A DNA stretch of 9,853 nt from Prevotella sp. CAG:485 (GCA_000437495.1 FR897837.1:1-9853); one strand, 5' to 3'; shown: positions 1 through 6,046, numbered from the stretch's first letter. Notes: generated by a model from the sequence alone, not told the origin. Translations and numbers: made by a program.

Positions 1-120
1 AGTCGGCTTTTTTCGGACGGATACGAATCTGATGCGGCCTTATTTTTGCTCAAACCGAGTGCATAAGGTGTGCCCGGTGAGACGGGCTGACTGTGCCGGC
101 CGGCAGGGGGCGAACGCAAA
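1..120. other. Unassigned left edge with small inverted repeats
   Basis: No protein can be assigned. Short frames entering from the left stop at 32 and 66, so the end of a neighbouring + strand gene may lie here. The T-run at 8-13 after GGC could be the tail of a terminator whose hairpin is outside the window. Structure seen: GCCCG/CGGGC around a 6-base loop (72-87), CCTTAT/ATAAGG spanning about 37-69, and the 12-base palindrome TGCCGGCCGGCA at 94-105. These could belong to the leader of a minus-strand gene further left or to the end of an RNA gene. I cannot decide. Confidence 0.3.
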
Positions 121-154
121 AAAACGGGGCTGCAAAGGGTTGCAGCTCCGTTTT
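121..154. terminator. Bidirectional intrinsic terminator
   Basis: A 15-bp stem with a single G-T wobble (121-135 pairs with 140-154) closes an AGGG loop. On the minus strand the stem runs into seven T's (complement of 118-124), so it ends the secreted-protein gene 20 bases after its stop codon. On the plus strand it ends in TTTT, so it could also stop transcription arriving from the left. Confidence 0.9.
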
Positions 155-174
155 ATATGGTTTGAGGATAAAAA

Positions 175-2058
175 TTATTTTACCACTTTGAAGACCTTGG
201 CGCCGGCTTTCACCATCAGTACGCCGGTGGCGTTGAGGGTGATTTCGCTGTTGGCTACGCCTTCGGCAATCTTTATGCCGGCCATGTTGTAGACCTCTAC
301 GGGGAGGTTCTCAGGCGCGTTGACGATGATGCCGTCGGGCGTCTGCTGCAGGCTGAGGCTGTTGTTGATAAGACCGTTGACACCGGTTGTGGTGCTGAAG
401 TTGACGGTGGTCAGGTCGTGGTGCGTGGGGTCGAGCTTGGCGGCCATACGCTTGGTAGATGTGGAGGCGGAAGTCTCGCGGCCGTAGTTGGCGCGTACGA
501 AGAAGGTGAAGTCGTCAGTAAACGTCTCGCCGGGTTTCACATTGACCTCGGGGGTGAAGGTGCCTTCCACCGAGTATTCGCCGCGCTTGGCTGCGTCATA
601 CTGCACGGTGCCGATGTACTTGGCTTTCGACATATCCACCTGGTCGTGGCTCGAAACGCGTCCCTGCACCACGTATACGTCGTAGGAGGTGGTGAAGTGC
701 TCGTTTTTGGTAATCACGAAGGGCACGGTGGCAGTGAGGAAAGCGTCGTTTTCATTTTCCAGCCTTACGTTCAGACGGCCTTCAAGGATGTCAACGCCGA
801 GGGTTACCTCAACCTCCTTGTCGGGGGTGATGCGGGTATCTTTGATGGTGCCCACGCGCGAATCAAGAGTGCTGTTATCGTCCTCTTCAAGAGCCACGAA
901 GTCGTTGAACGAGAATTCCAGGCGGGTCCAGGTGGTGCAGTCGCCGCCGTTGGTTACCCAGCGCGTCTGACCTCTATGATTGGCCAAATCGGGGTGCATA
1001 CGCACTTTGCCGTCGATGTTCTTCTTGTAAGAGCCGTTGGCCAGTTTTTCGGCTGTGTAATAACATTTTACAACATGGTCCTTTGGAGTATTGGTGTCGT
1101 CATCTAAGAGGTTCAGGGGATCACCGGCTGCGTATTCAACGGTATAACGAACGCTGTTGAGCACTGCGGTTCCGTTTTCGAGATTGTAGCTTCCTGTAGG
1201 ATATTCTATATTTGAAGCAAAGGTTGTGGTGCCATAGGTGGTTGTATAGTAGGGGGAAAGACCGGCATAACGGCCACCAAGATTTTTAAGCTCGAAGGTA
1301 TTGCCCGATTTGAAGTCGAACTCACCCTTATAGCTACGCACTTTTGAAGTGGAATTCTTTACCTCAATGTCGGAAATTGAACAGGTGGGCTTGAAGAAGT
1401 CTATCTGCCATGTATCTATGTAAATCTTTTTCGTAGTTCCCGAGGTATAGGTTACTTGAACTTCGATAGGATTGTCGTTGAAAGACAGATAAAGATCAAA
1501 GTTTCCGTTAGCGTCTTGAGTGCCGGGATTTTCCTCTAAAGCATCCGATACCCATCCGTTGCCGTGATATACGTGGCTGTATTTTGTGTATTGGCCATAA
1601 TCCCAGCTGTATCCATTTCTTTTCAGGTATGTTGGCGACACAATTATTTTTTTGATGTCGGAGCGGCTGGCCGGATTAGTAACCTGATAAACGGGATCAC
1701 CGCCTGCAGTGGCGTTTGTCTTCAATGTAAAGGTGCTTCCGTTATAGGTAAAAGGAAGATCCATCAGACCGCCAAACGCATTCTTGACAATGATGGTGTT
1801 GGCATCCTGTTTTTCAAGCTTAAGCTCAGCACCATTTACTTCCACAAGCAGGTCTCTGTAGAAAATGTCTCTGTAGAAAATCCATTGGTCCGTTGTGTAG
1901 ACCAATGCATTATACATACTCTCGGAGGGAGCCCATGTTGAGCCGGTTAGGTCGTCGATGGAATACGACCGGCTCAGGGCATTGGCGACAGGGGCCGTAA
2001 GTGCCATAAGAATGACAGCCGCAAGGATTGCCTTAAGGTTGTGTAGATGTTTTGTCAT
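175..2058 (-). CDS. Secreted protein of unknown function with T9SS-like C-terminal domain
   Basis: 627 residues; the family is not recognised. The ATG at 2058 is chosen because it starts a clear Sec signal peptide: basic MTKHLHNLK, a hydrophobic stretch (about 10-22) and a probable cleavage after ANA at 25-27. The frame stays open upstream to 2238, but that part crosses the promoter and looks non-coding. The mature protein is rich in Thr, Ser, Asn, Tyr and Asp, as in extracellular beta-sheet proteins. The last ~45 residues (PVEVYNMAGIKIAEG, then VFKVVK) resemble the type A sorting domain of Bacteroidetes type IX secretion, so export to the surface or medium is inferred. Residues 60-69 are an exact duplication of IFYRD, encoded by a 15-bp tandem repeat at 1852-1881. 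Base composition changes sharply near 1010: the N-terminal half is about 40-45% GC, the C-terminal half about 57-65% in blocks counted by eye. A carbohydrate-binding or adhesive role is possible but unproven. Confidence 0.85.
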   Translation of the reverse strand: MTKHLHNLKAILAAVILMALTAPVANALSRSYSIDDLTGSTWAPSESMYNALVYTTDQWIFYRDIFYRDLLVEVNGAELKLEKQDANTIIVKNAFGGLMDLPFTYNGSTFTLKTNATAGGDPVYQVTNPASRSDIKKIIVSPTYLKRNGYSWDYGQYTKYSHVYHGNGWVSDALEENPGTQDANGNFDLYLSFNDNPIEVQVTYTSGTTKKIYIDTWQIDFFKPTCSISDIEVKNSTSKVRSYKGEFDFKSGNTFELKNLGGRYAGLSPYYTTTYGTTTFASNIEYPTGSYNLENGTAVLNSVRYTVEYAAGDPLNLLDDDTNTPKDHVVKCYYTAEKLANGSYKKNIDGKVRMHPDLANHRGQTRWVTNGGDCTTWTRLEFSFNDFVALEEDDNSTLDSRVGTIKDTRITPDKEVEVTLGVDILEGRLNVRLENENDAFLTATVPFVITKNEHFTTSYDVYVVQGRVSSHDQVDMSKAKYIGTVQYDAAKRGEYSVEGTFTPEVNVKPGETFTDDFTFFVRANYGRETSASTSTKRMAAKLDPTHHDLTTVNFSTTTGVNGLINNSLSLQQTPDGIIVNAPENLPVEVYNMAGIKIAEGVANSEITLNATGVLMVKAGAKVFKVVK

Positions 2059-2089
2059 TGTTTTGGTTTGTTTTACTGTTTCTTGTGGG

Positions 2090-2115
2090 GCGCCGGATGT
2101 GGATAAGGCCGGCGC
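2090..2115 (-). promoter_or_regulatory. Hairpin in 5' leader of the secreted-protein gene
   Basis: A perfect 7-bp stem GCGCCGG/CCGGCGC with a 12-base loop lies in the roughly 135-base leader between the predicted transcription start (about 2193) and the ATG at 2058. The leader also holds the palindrome CGGTCGACCG near 2159-2168. It matches no riboswitch class I know; it may affect mRNA stability or translation. Confidence 0.4.
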
Positions 2116-2199
2116 ATAGCTGAAAAAGCAGCCGAAAAGGTGGCTCCGGCAACCGCGAACGGTCGACCGAAAAACCCCCGTGTCGGGCATTTCAGGATG

Positions 2200-2229
2200 C
2201 AAAGATACGGACGTTTTTTTCACTTGCAA
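2200..2229 (-). promoter_or_regulatory. Bacteroidetes-type promoter for the secreted-protein gene
   Basis: On the minus strand TATCTTTG (2207-2200) matches the -7 consensus TAnnTTTG. A TTG (2229-2227) lies 19 bases upstream in the -33 position. Transcription would start near 2193, giving a leader of about 135 bases. Confidence 0.75.
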
Positions 2230-2304
2230 TAGTTTCACCTGATTTTTTTCTTTGATTTAAGAATAATTAACAATTGAGGCGACTTGGGAGGCATGGGAGG
2301 CTGC

Positions 2305-2356
2305 GGTAGCCGGGTAGCTATTTTAGCTATGGTAGCTGCGGTAGCTTGGTAGCTTT
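2305..2356. repeat. Nine-base tandem repeat, GGTAGCT type
   Basis: Six degenerate copies of GGTAGCTnn. The TAG cores start at 2307, 2315, 2324, 2333, 2342 and 2350, so the period is nine with two steps of eight. Two copies of the different unit GGGAGGC precede it (2286-2301). No gene is seen here. The same unit recurs at 8925-8966. Confidence 0.85.
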
Positions 2357-2357
2357 T

Positions 2358-2453
2358 ATGTAACTTATGTTATTTATGTGATTTATGTTATTTATGTGAG
2401 AGGCGCTGCCCACATAAGATACATAAATTACATAAGCCACATAAATTACATTA
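2358..2453. repeat. Inverted pair of nine-base arrays (TTATGTnnn / CATAAnnnn)
   Basis: The left arm carries ATG at 2358, 2367, 2376, 2385 and 2394, exactly nine apart. The right arm carries CAT at 2413, 2422, 2431, 2440 and 2449, again exactly nine apart. The arms are imperfect reverse complements over about 43 bases, separated by a GC-rich stretch (AGGCGCTGCC), so they could form a long AT-rich hairpin or cruciform. It has no T-run typical of a terminator. Confidence 0.85.
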
Positions 2454-2456
2454 ACC

Positions 2457-2500
2457 TTAGGCTCATTAAGCTCCTTAGGCTCCTTAGGCTCATTAGGCAG
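2457..2500. repeat. Nine-base tandem repeat, TTAGGCTCC type
   Basis: Five copies begin with TTA at 2457, 2466, 2475, 2484 and 2493, exactly nine apart (TTAGGCTCA, TTAAGCTCC, TTAGGCTCC and so on). It directly follows the inverted array and ends about 35 bases before the frr promoter. Apparent reading frames through it on both strands encode only three-residue periodic peptides and are not genes. Confidence 0.85.
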
Positions 2501-2535
2501 CAGGCGCCTCGGGCGGCGGGGAGGCAAAAAAAAGT

Positions 2536-2567
2536 TTTGGCGGTTAAAAAGAGTTTTTGTAACTTTG
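2536..2567 (+). promoter_or_regulatory. Bacteroidetes-type promoter for frr
   Basis: TTTG at 2536-2539, then 20 bases, then TAACTTTG at 2560-2567, a full match to the -33/-7 pattern. Transcription would start near 2574, leaving a leader of about 64 bases before the frr ATG at 2638. Confidence 0.85.
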
Positions 2568-2637
2568 CCATTGGTAAAAAAAATATAATAATGTGGGCGG
2601 CAGGGCAACCGGCTGTGCCCCAATGCTGAAAATCAAT

Positions 2638-3195
2638 ATGGAAGTAAAGGAATATCTCGACAATGCCTCTGACGCCATGGAGCTGGCAGTGGCTTATCTC
2701 GACGACGCGCTGAGCCATATCCGCGCCGGCAAAGCCTCAACAAAACTGCTCGACGGCATCAAGGTTGACTATTACGGGTCGCTGACGCCCATCAACCAGG
2801 TGGCCAACGTGTCGACACCCGACGCCCGCACCATTGCCATCACCCCCTGGGAGAAGTCGATGTTCAAGGTCATTGAGAAAGCCATCATAGACTCGCCGTT
2901 AGGCATCACCCCGGAGAACAACGGCGAGGTGATACGCCTGGGCATACCGCCGCTCACGGAAGACCGCCGCAAACAGTTGGTGAAACAGTCGAAGGCCGAG
3001 GCCGAGAACGCCAAGGTGAGTGTGCGTAACGCCCGCCGCGAAGCCATCGAGGGCCTTAAGAAAGAGATAAAGAAGGGTCTCAGCGAAGACGCCGAGCGCG
3101 ACGCCGAAGCCGAGGTGCAGAAGCTTCACGACAAGTTCACCAAGCGCATCGACGAGGTGTTTGCCGCCAAAGAGAAAGAGATACTCACCGTGTAA
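2638..3195 (+). CDS. frr: Ribosome recycling factor
   Basis: 185 residues, the normal RRF length. RRF acts with EF-G after termination to split the post-termination ribosome from mRNA and tRNA in the cytoplasm. Conserved blocks seen: HIRAGKAST (27-35), VDYYG (43-47), STPDARTIAITPWEKSM (about 59-75), the NNGEVIRLGIPPLTEDRRKQL segment (94-114) and VSVRNARREA (127-136), followed by the charged C-terminal helix of the three-helix tail domain. The start at ATG 2638 (MEVKEYLDNA) fits the family. An ATG at 2623 and a GTG at 2593 are in frame but would add residues not usual in RRF. No clear Shine-Dalgarno sequence is present, as is common in Bacteroidetes. It follows its own promoter and is probably cotranscribed with the sirtuin 54 bases downstream. 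pyrH, a common neighbour elsewhere, is not next to it. Confidence 0.97.
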   Translation: MEVKEYLDNASDAMELAVAYLDDALSHIRAGKASTKLLDGIKVDYYGSLTPINQVANVSTPDARTIAITPWEKSMFKVIEKAIIDSPLGITPENNGEVIRLGIPPLTEDRRKQLVKQSKAEAENAKVSVRNARREAIEGLKKEIKKGLSEDAERDAEAEVQKLHDKFTKRIDEVFAAKEKEILTV

Positions 3196-3203
3196 GCATA
3201 CCG

Positions 3204-3235
3204 GCTAAAATAGCTAAAATAGCTAAAATAGCTAC
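3204..3235. repeat. Nine-base tandem repeat, GCTAAAATA type
   Basis: Three exact copies of GCTAAAATA (3204, 3213, 3222) plus a partial fourth fill most of the 54-base gap between frr and the sirtuin gene. A near-identical array is at 5432-5463. Confidence 0.9.
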
Positions 3236-3249
3236 CAACCCCTCTGCAA

Positions 3250-3939
3250 ATGAAAAAGAAGCTTGTAATCTCCACGGGGGCGGGTATGAGTGCCGAGAGC
3301 GGCATACCCACCTTCCGCGACGTCGGCGGCCTGTGGGAGAACTATCCGGTGATGGATGTCTGCTCTGCCGACGGCTTCCGCCGTAACCCGGCTCTTGTGC
3401 ATCAGTTCTACAACGAGCGTCGCCGCCAGTATATGGGGTGTATGCCCAATGCGGCGCACAAGGCGCTTGTGGAGCTGGAACGCGACTACGATGTGTATGT
3501 GATAACGCAGAACGTTGACGACCTGCACGAGCGCGCCGGCTCCACACGCGTGCTTCACCTCCACGGCGAGATAATGAAGATGCGCTCGGTGAGCAACCCT
3601 GACTATATAGAGGCGCTCGACGCCGACCATCTCGACACAACGCCGCAGACGCGCGGCCGCAACGGCGACCTGATGCGTCCGCACATAGTCTTTTTCCAGG
3701 AGCCTGTGCCCAACATTGAGAAGGCTATAGAGATAGCGCGGCAGGCGGATATCTTTGTGGTGATAGGCACGTCGTTGGTGGTATATCCGGCGGCGTCGCT
3801 GATACAGTTTGTGCGCCCCGGCACACCTATTTATTATATAGACCCGCATCCGGGCGACGTAAGCGGCATACCGGGGGTTACGGTAATACGCGCCACCGCC
3901 ACCGAAGGCGTCCGCGAGCTGCAGAAGCTGCTCTCCTGA
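3250..3939 (+). CDS. cobB: NAD-dependent protein deacylase, Sir2 family (sirtuin class III)
   Basis: 229 residues. Removes acetyl or succinyl groups from protein lysines using NAD+, giving nicotinamide and O-acyl-ADP-ribose; cytoplasmic. Motifs: NAD-binding GAGMSAESGIPTFR (10-23), TQNVD (86-90), catalytic HLHG (His 105) and GTSLVVYPAA (173-182). FYNERRRQ (53-60) carries the Tyr-x-x-Arg pair (Tyr54, Arg57) that in E. coli CobB and human SIRT5 recognises acidic acyl groups, so desuccinylase as well as deacetylase activity is inferred. The region after HLHG, where zinc-binding cysteines usually sit, contains no cysteine at all; from memory other Bacteroides sirtuins share this, so it is probably a clade trait rather than decay. 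The ATG at 3250 lies directly before the first Rossmann strand (KKLVISTG). No own promoter is evident; it is probably read from the frr promoter. No clear terminator follows in the convergent gap 3940-4042, only a weak GTGTGT/ACACAC hairpin (3969-3992). Confidence 0.93.
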   Translation: MKKKLVISTGAGMSAESGIPTFRDVGGLWENYPVMDVCSADGFRRNPALVHQFYNERRRQYMGCMPNAAHKALVELERDYDVYVITQNVDDLHERAGSTRVLHLHGEIMKMRSVSNPDYIEALDADHLDTTPQTRGRNGDLMRPHIVFFQEPVPNIEKAIEIARQADIFVVIGTSLVVYPAASLIQFVRPGTPIYYIDPHPGDVSGIPGVTVIRATATEGVRELQKLLS

Positions 3940-4042
3940 GAGGGCGCGTCAGAATAATTTGCTTGTAAGTGTGTGCCGGAATTTTGACACACCCTCTTCA
4001 GGCGAACGGAATTATAACAGAAAGACAAGCGGCGCGGGTGCC

Positions 4043-4678
4043 TCAGTCGGTGAAGCGGTGCCGGCGGAGCTTGCTGAGGGTCTGCTGGGTGATGCCCAGG
4101 TACTGGGCTATGTATTTGAGGGGTATGATGCGGTTGATGCGGCTCAGGGGCTGGCTCTTGATGGCGCCGGGGTTGATGTCGTAGCGGCTGCAGAAGTTCT
4201 TAAAGCGCTGCATGGCAGTGGTCATGTAGGCGTTGCGGTATATGTTCTGCACAGCGTAGAGCTGCACGCCGAGCAGGTTGCGCATCCAGATGGTCAGCTC
4301 GGGGAAACGGCGTTCCATGGCGCGGTAGGTGGCGAAACTCATCTGCCAGCCCAGGCTGAGGTCGAGAGCCATGAGGCTGAAAGTGGAGGGTTCGTTGCAG
4401 AAGAAGGTAGGCACGGAGAAGAAGACATCGCCGTCGCCACCGAAGGCCACCGTGTCTTCGCGCCCCTCTTTCACAAACCCTATGCGCAGCATGGCTGTGT
4501 GGAAGAAACAGATGACGTCGCAGGGTTCGTCCTGATAAACAACTATGTCGCCTCGCTCAAACCTTACCGGTTCGAGCTTGCGGGCTATTTCCTCTATGCA
4601 CGCGCGGCTCACGGGATAGAGCCGGTGAAAGAGCTTGGTGAGGGCTGACTCTGCGTTCCACGTTGTGTTCCCGTTCAT
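4043..4678 (-). CDS. Crp/Fnr-family transcriptional regulator
   Basis: 211 residues if started at ATG 4678; an ATG at 4684 is also in frame. The N-terminal half (about 35-110) is a cyclic-nucleotide-binding-like beta-barrel (VRFERGDIVVYQDEPCDVICFF). A linking helix follows, then a C-terminal helix-turn-helix at about 185-207 (PLKYIAQYLGITQQTLSKLRR), typical of the Bacteroidetes Crp group. Four cysteines are present (about 28, 53, 57 per local count plus 94 and 163 regions), but not in the N-terminal FNR iron-sulfur pattern. The ligand is unknown. Convincing Crp-like sequence begins near ESALTKLF (residue 10). The residues before it are encoded by the antisense of the secreted-protein fragment at 4635-5273, so the native start and promoter may have been lost at a junction near 4640-4670. 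The gene is convergent with the sirtuin gene. Confidence 0.85.
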   Translation of the reverse strand: MNGNTTWNAESALTKLFHRLYPVSRACIEEIARKLEPVRFERGDIVVYQDEPCDVICFFHTAMLRIGFVKEGREDTVAFGGDGDVFFSVPTFFCNEPSTFSLMALDLSLGWQMSFATYRAMERRFPELTIWMRNLLGVQLYAVQNIYRNAYMTTAMQRFKNFCSRYDINPGAIKSQPLSRINRIIPLKYIAQYLGITQQTLSKLRRHRFTD

Positions 4679-5273
4679 CAACATAGGCACGCAGGCCTCG
4701 GGCGCCGGCACGGTGGAATTCTTCCGCAACGGCAATATCTTCCACTCGCAGCGCTTCAACTCGCTGCAGCCGGGTGCCATGGACAGTGTGGTATGGCAGG
4801 AGAATGTAACCACAGGCTATCCGCGCTTCAACAACTATCAGGCCAATATTGTGCTGCACGCTGACGCCGACACCACCAACAACCGTTCGCGCAAGCTGCA
4901 GGCCGAGCTGCCGCAGCCTGACCTGGCGCGTATCTTCACTCTGCGCGGCGAGGAGAACGGCGACCACAGCGGTGCCGCTCTGAGCTGGTCGCCGGCTGAC
5001 TTGACGGTGGCCGCCTCCGACACTACCGATGACGCGGAAAGCCTCGTGCCCTTCTCCACGGGCATGACGGGCTCGGAGGTAACGGGCGACAACACGGGTC
5101 AGTGGATATTCGTGGACCGCGACGGCCGCGTGCCGCGCAAGATGGTGGTTCGCCCCGACGGCATCTGGGAAGCTCGCAGCAAGGCTGCCAACCGCTGTGT
5201 GATACCGGTGGAAGGCCCGGGCATCTACATTGTTCGCGCCGGCAGCGAGAGCTTTAAGGTAATTGTGAAATAA
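4635..5273 (+). pseudogene. 5'-truncated C-terminal part of a secreted protein (CARDB-like, T9SS-like tail)
   Basis: An open frame of up to 212 residues whose first in-frame start is only a TTG at 4635, just after an in-frame stop at 4626. There is no signal peptide. The protein begins abruptly in what resembles an Ig-like/CARDB strand (FPFINIGTQASGAGTVEFFRNG), continues through VVWQENVTTGYPRFNNYQANI and a polar Asp/Thr-rich stretch, and ends in GIYIVRAGSESFKVIVK, much like the C-terminal tail of the secreted protein at 175-2058. It is therefore probably the tail of a much larger exported protein. Its first ~45 bases overlap, head to head, the 5' end of the Crp/Fnr gene, which no intact pair of genes should do. 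It is a rearrangement remnant or a contig-join artefact. Followed by a terminator-like hairpin at 5323. Confidence 0.7.
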
Positions 5274-5293
5274 GAAGAATAATGCAATAGAGA

Positions 5294-5312
5294 GAGAAAA
5301 AAAATTTTTCTC
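5294..5312 (+). terminator. A/T-rich hairpin after the truncated gene
   Basis: GAGAAAAA and TTTTTCTC flank three A's, 20 bases after the stop at 5273. A weak stem; it may act together with the GC-rich hairpin that follows or simply be an A-run/T-run. Confidence 0.35.
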
Positions 5313-5322
5313 ATGAATGGAG

Positions 5323-5360
5323 AGAGGGCGTGTCCGGGAGGGATGCGCCCTCTTTCTTTG
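5323..5360 (+). terminator. Intrinsic terminator downstream of the truncated secreted-protein gene
   Basis: A perfect 8-bp stem AGAGGGCG (5323-5330) with CGCCCTCT (5346-5353) around a 15-base loop, followed by TTCTTTG. The T-run is interrupted, so efficiency is uncertain, but the position 50 bases after the stop is right. Confidence 0.65.
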
Positions 5361-5369
5361 GGAAAGATT

Positions 5370-5407
5370 CGAGGCTAAAGCCTTCGCCGGCACCAAAATT
5401 ATAGCAA
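5370..5407. repeat. 38-bp dispersed repeat, copy 1
   Basis: Matches 8998-9035 at 37 of 38 positions. It contains the near-palindrome AGGCTAAAGCCT, then TTCGCCGGCACC and AAAATTAT. On the minus strand it carries TAATTTTG, a match to the -7 box, but no clear -33 element lies upstream. It is related in layout to 9118-9148 and 9175-9205. Confidence 0.85.
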
Positions 5408-5431
5408 GCTGCAAACGCTTAGGCTACCCTC

Positions 5432-5463
5432 GCTAAATTAGCTAAATTAGCTAAAATAGCTAC
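5432..5463. repeat. Nine-base tandem repeat, GCTAAATTA type
   Basis: Units start at 5432, 5441, 5450 and 5459, exactly nine apart: GCTAAATTA twice, GCTAAAATA once, then a partial GCTAC. It shares its unit with 3204-3235 and lies upstream of the oxidoreductase operon. Confidence 0.9.
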
Positions 5464-5488
5464 AAGGCTTTAGCTAAAGAAAGCGCAA

Positions 5489-5510
5489 AAATATGTTGTA
5501 AAACATATTT
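5489..5510. promoter_or_regulatory. 22-bp palindrome, candidate operator of the kor/vor operon
   Basis: AAATATGTT (5489-5497) and AACATATTT (5502-5510) form a perfect 9-bp inverted repeat around GTAA. Its centre is about 45 bases upstream of the -7 box at 5541, suited to an activator or repressor. The dyad with a four-base spacer has the geometry of Crp/Fnr-family sites such as the FNR box, though the half-site differs. A Crp/Fnr gene lies 0.8 kb away; a link between them is speculation. Confidence 0.5.
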
Positions 5511-5540
5511 GTGAAACGGCGCGGGGTAAAAATAAATTTG

Positions 5541-5548
5541 TAATTTTG
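5541..5548 (+). promoter_or_regulatory. Probable -7 box of the 2-oxoacid oxidoreductase operon
   Basis: TAATTTTG matches TAnnTTTG and is the only good candidate before the operon. No TTG lies 19-21 bases upstream, so the promoter may depend on an activator, consistent with the palindrome at 5489-5510. The leader would be about 210 bases. Confidence 0.55.
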
Positions 5549-5641
5549 CGTGTCAGAATTTTTCCGGGTGGCCGGAGCGATGAAACGAACAACCGGTAAG
5601 CCGAACAAACCTGCACACCAACGGGCCGGAAATGGAGAAAT

Positions 5642-5702
5642 GCCAACGGCGCCCAACGCCATGAAACGAGGCAACGCCAACGGCGTCCAAAGCCATGAAA
5701 CG
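5642..5702 (+). repeat. 34-base-period direct repeat in the operon leader
   Basis: Two copies of a 27-base unit at 5642-5668 and 5676-5702 differ at two positions. Each runs from GCCAACGGCG to CCATGAAACG. ATGAAACG occurs a third time at 5580. The period is not a multiple of three, so this is not a coding repeat. The frame from 5550 is nevertheless open and in phase with korD. Confidence 0.75.
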
Positions 5703-5765
5703 CAAAACGCCGAAAAAGCCGGCCTGAACAACAACAAAGCAACTCAACCAACCAACCTAACCTAT

Positions 5766-5996
5766 ATGGCAAAAATACAAGGTGCAATCACCGTAAATAT
5801 CGAGCGTTGCAAAGGCTGCAACCTGTGTGTGGTGGCCTGTCCTACAGACACCCTGTCGCTGCAACCCAACGAGGTAAATGACCGCGGCTATCATTTCGCA
5901 TATATGGCCCATCCGGAAAAGTGCATAGGCTGCAGCTCATGCGCATTGGTTTGTCCGGACGCATGCATAGAGGTTTACCGCGTGAAAGTAGACTGA
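5766..5996 (+). CDS. korD: 2-oxoacid:ferredoxin oxidoreductase, delta (ferredoxin-like 2x[4Fe-4S]) subunit
   Basis: 76 residues. Small electron-transfer subunit that passes electrons from the TPP-bearing core to ferredoxin. Two classical cluster motifs are complete: CKGCNLCVVACP (Cys 15, 18, 21, 25) and CIGCSSCALVCP (Cys 53, 56, 59, 63). The ATG at 5766 (MAKIQGAITVN) is chosen because homologues begin here. The frame is open upstream to 5550 with in-frame ATGs at 5580 and 5661, but the extension is a repeat-bearing Asn/Lys/Gln-rich stretch and more likely an untranslated leader. First gene of a four-gene operon; vorB follows after 50 bases. Delta and alpha are separate polypeptides here, as in kor/vor enzymes, not fused as in single-chain PFOR. 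Confidence 0.93.
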   Translation: MAKIQGAITVNIERCKGCNLCVVACPTDTLSLQPNEVNDRGYHFAYMAHPEKCIGCSSCALVCPDACIEVYRVKVD

Positions 5997-6046
5997 GACC
6001 ACAAGAGCCAAGACACACAAACCACAAAAACCACATCCCCTAAGAT

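Noticed and set aside
60..115. Cobalamin riboswitch fragment on the minus strand (CAGTCAG near a GGGC hairpin)
   Set aside because: The B12-box consensus is not matched and there is no room for the rest of the riboswitch between it and the terminator at 121-154.
418..1107. 229-codon frame antisense to the secreted-protein gene
   Set aside because: The opposite strand has a signal peptide, promoter, terminator and T9SS-like tail; the antisense frame is a by-product of GC-rich codon usage.
1883..1907. 8-bp inverted repeat CATTGGTC/GACCAATG
   Set aside because: Lies inside coding sequence; a few such pairs are expected by chance in 10 kb.
2286..2500. CRISPR array
   Set aside because: Units are eight to nine bases with no unique spacers of 30 bases or so, and no cas genes are present.
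2327..2629. Overlapping open frames on both strands (98 and 83 codons) upstream of frr
   Set aside because: Their peptides are only the translation of the nine-base arrays (YVIYVSYV, INNINHINN). They lack recognisable starts and overlap each other and the frr promoter.
2593..2637. Upstream GTG (2593) or ATG (2623) as the frr start
   Set aside because: Would add 5-15 residues not present in typical RRF, while the ATG at 2638 gives the normal 185-residue length.
3940..4042. Terminator between the convergent sirtuin and Crp/Fnr genes
   Set aside because: Only a GTGTGT/ACACAC stem with a 12-base loop and no T-run on either strand; too weak to call.
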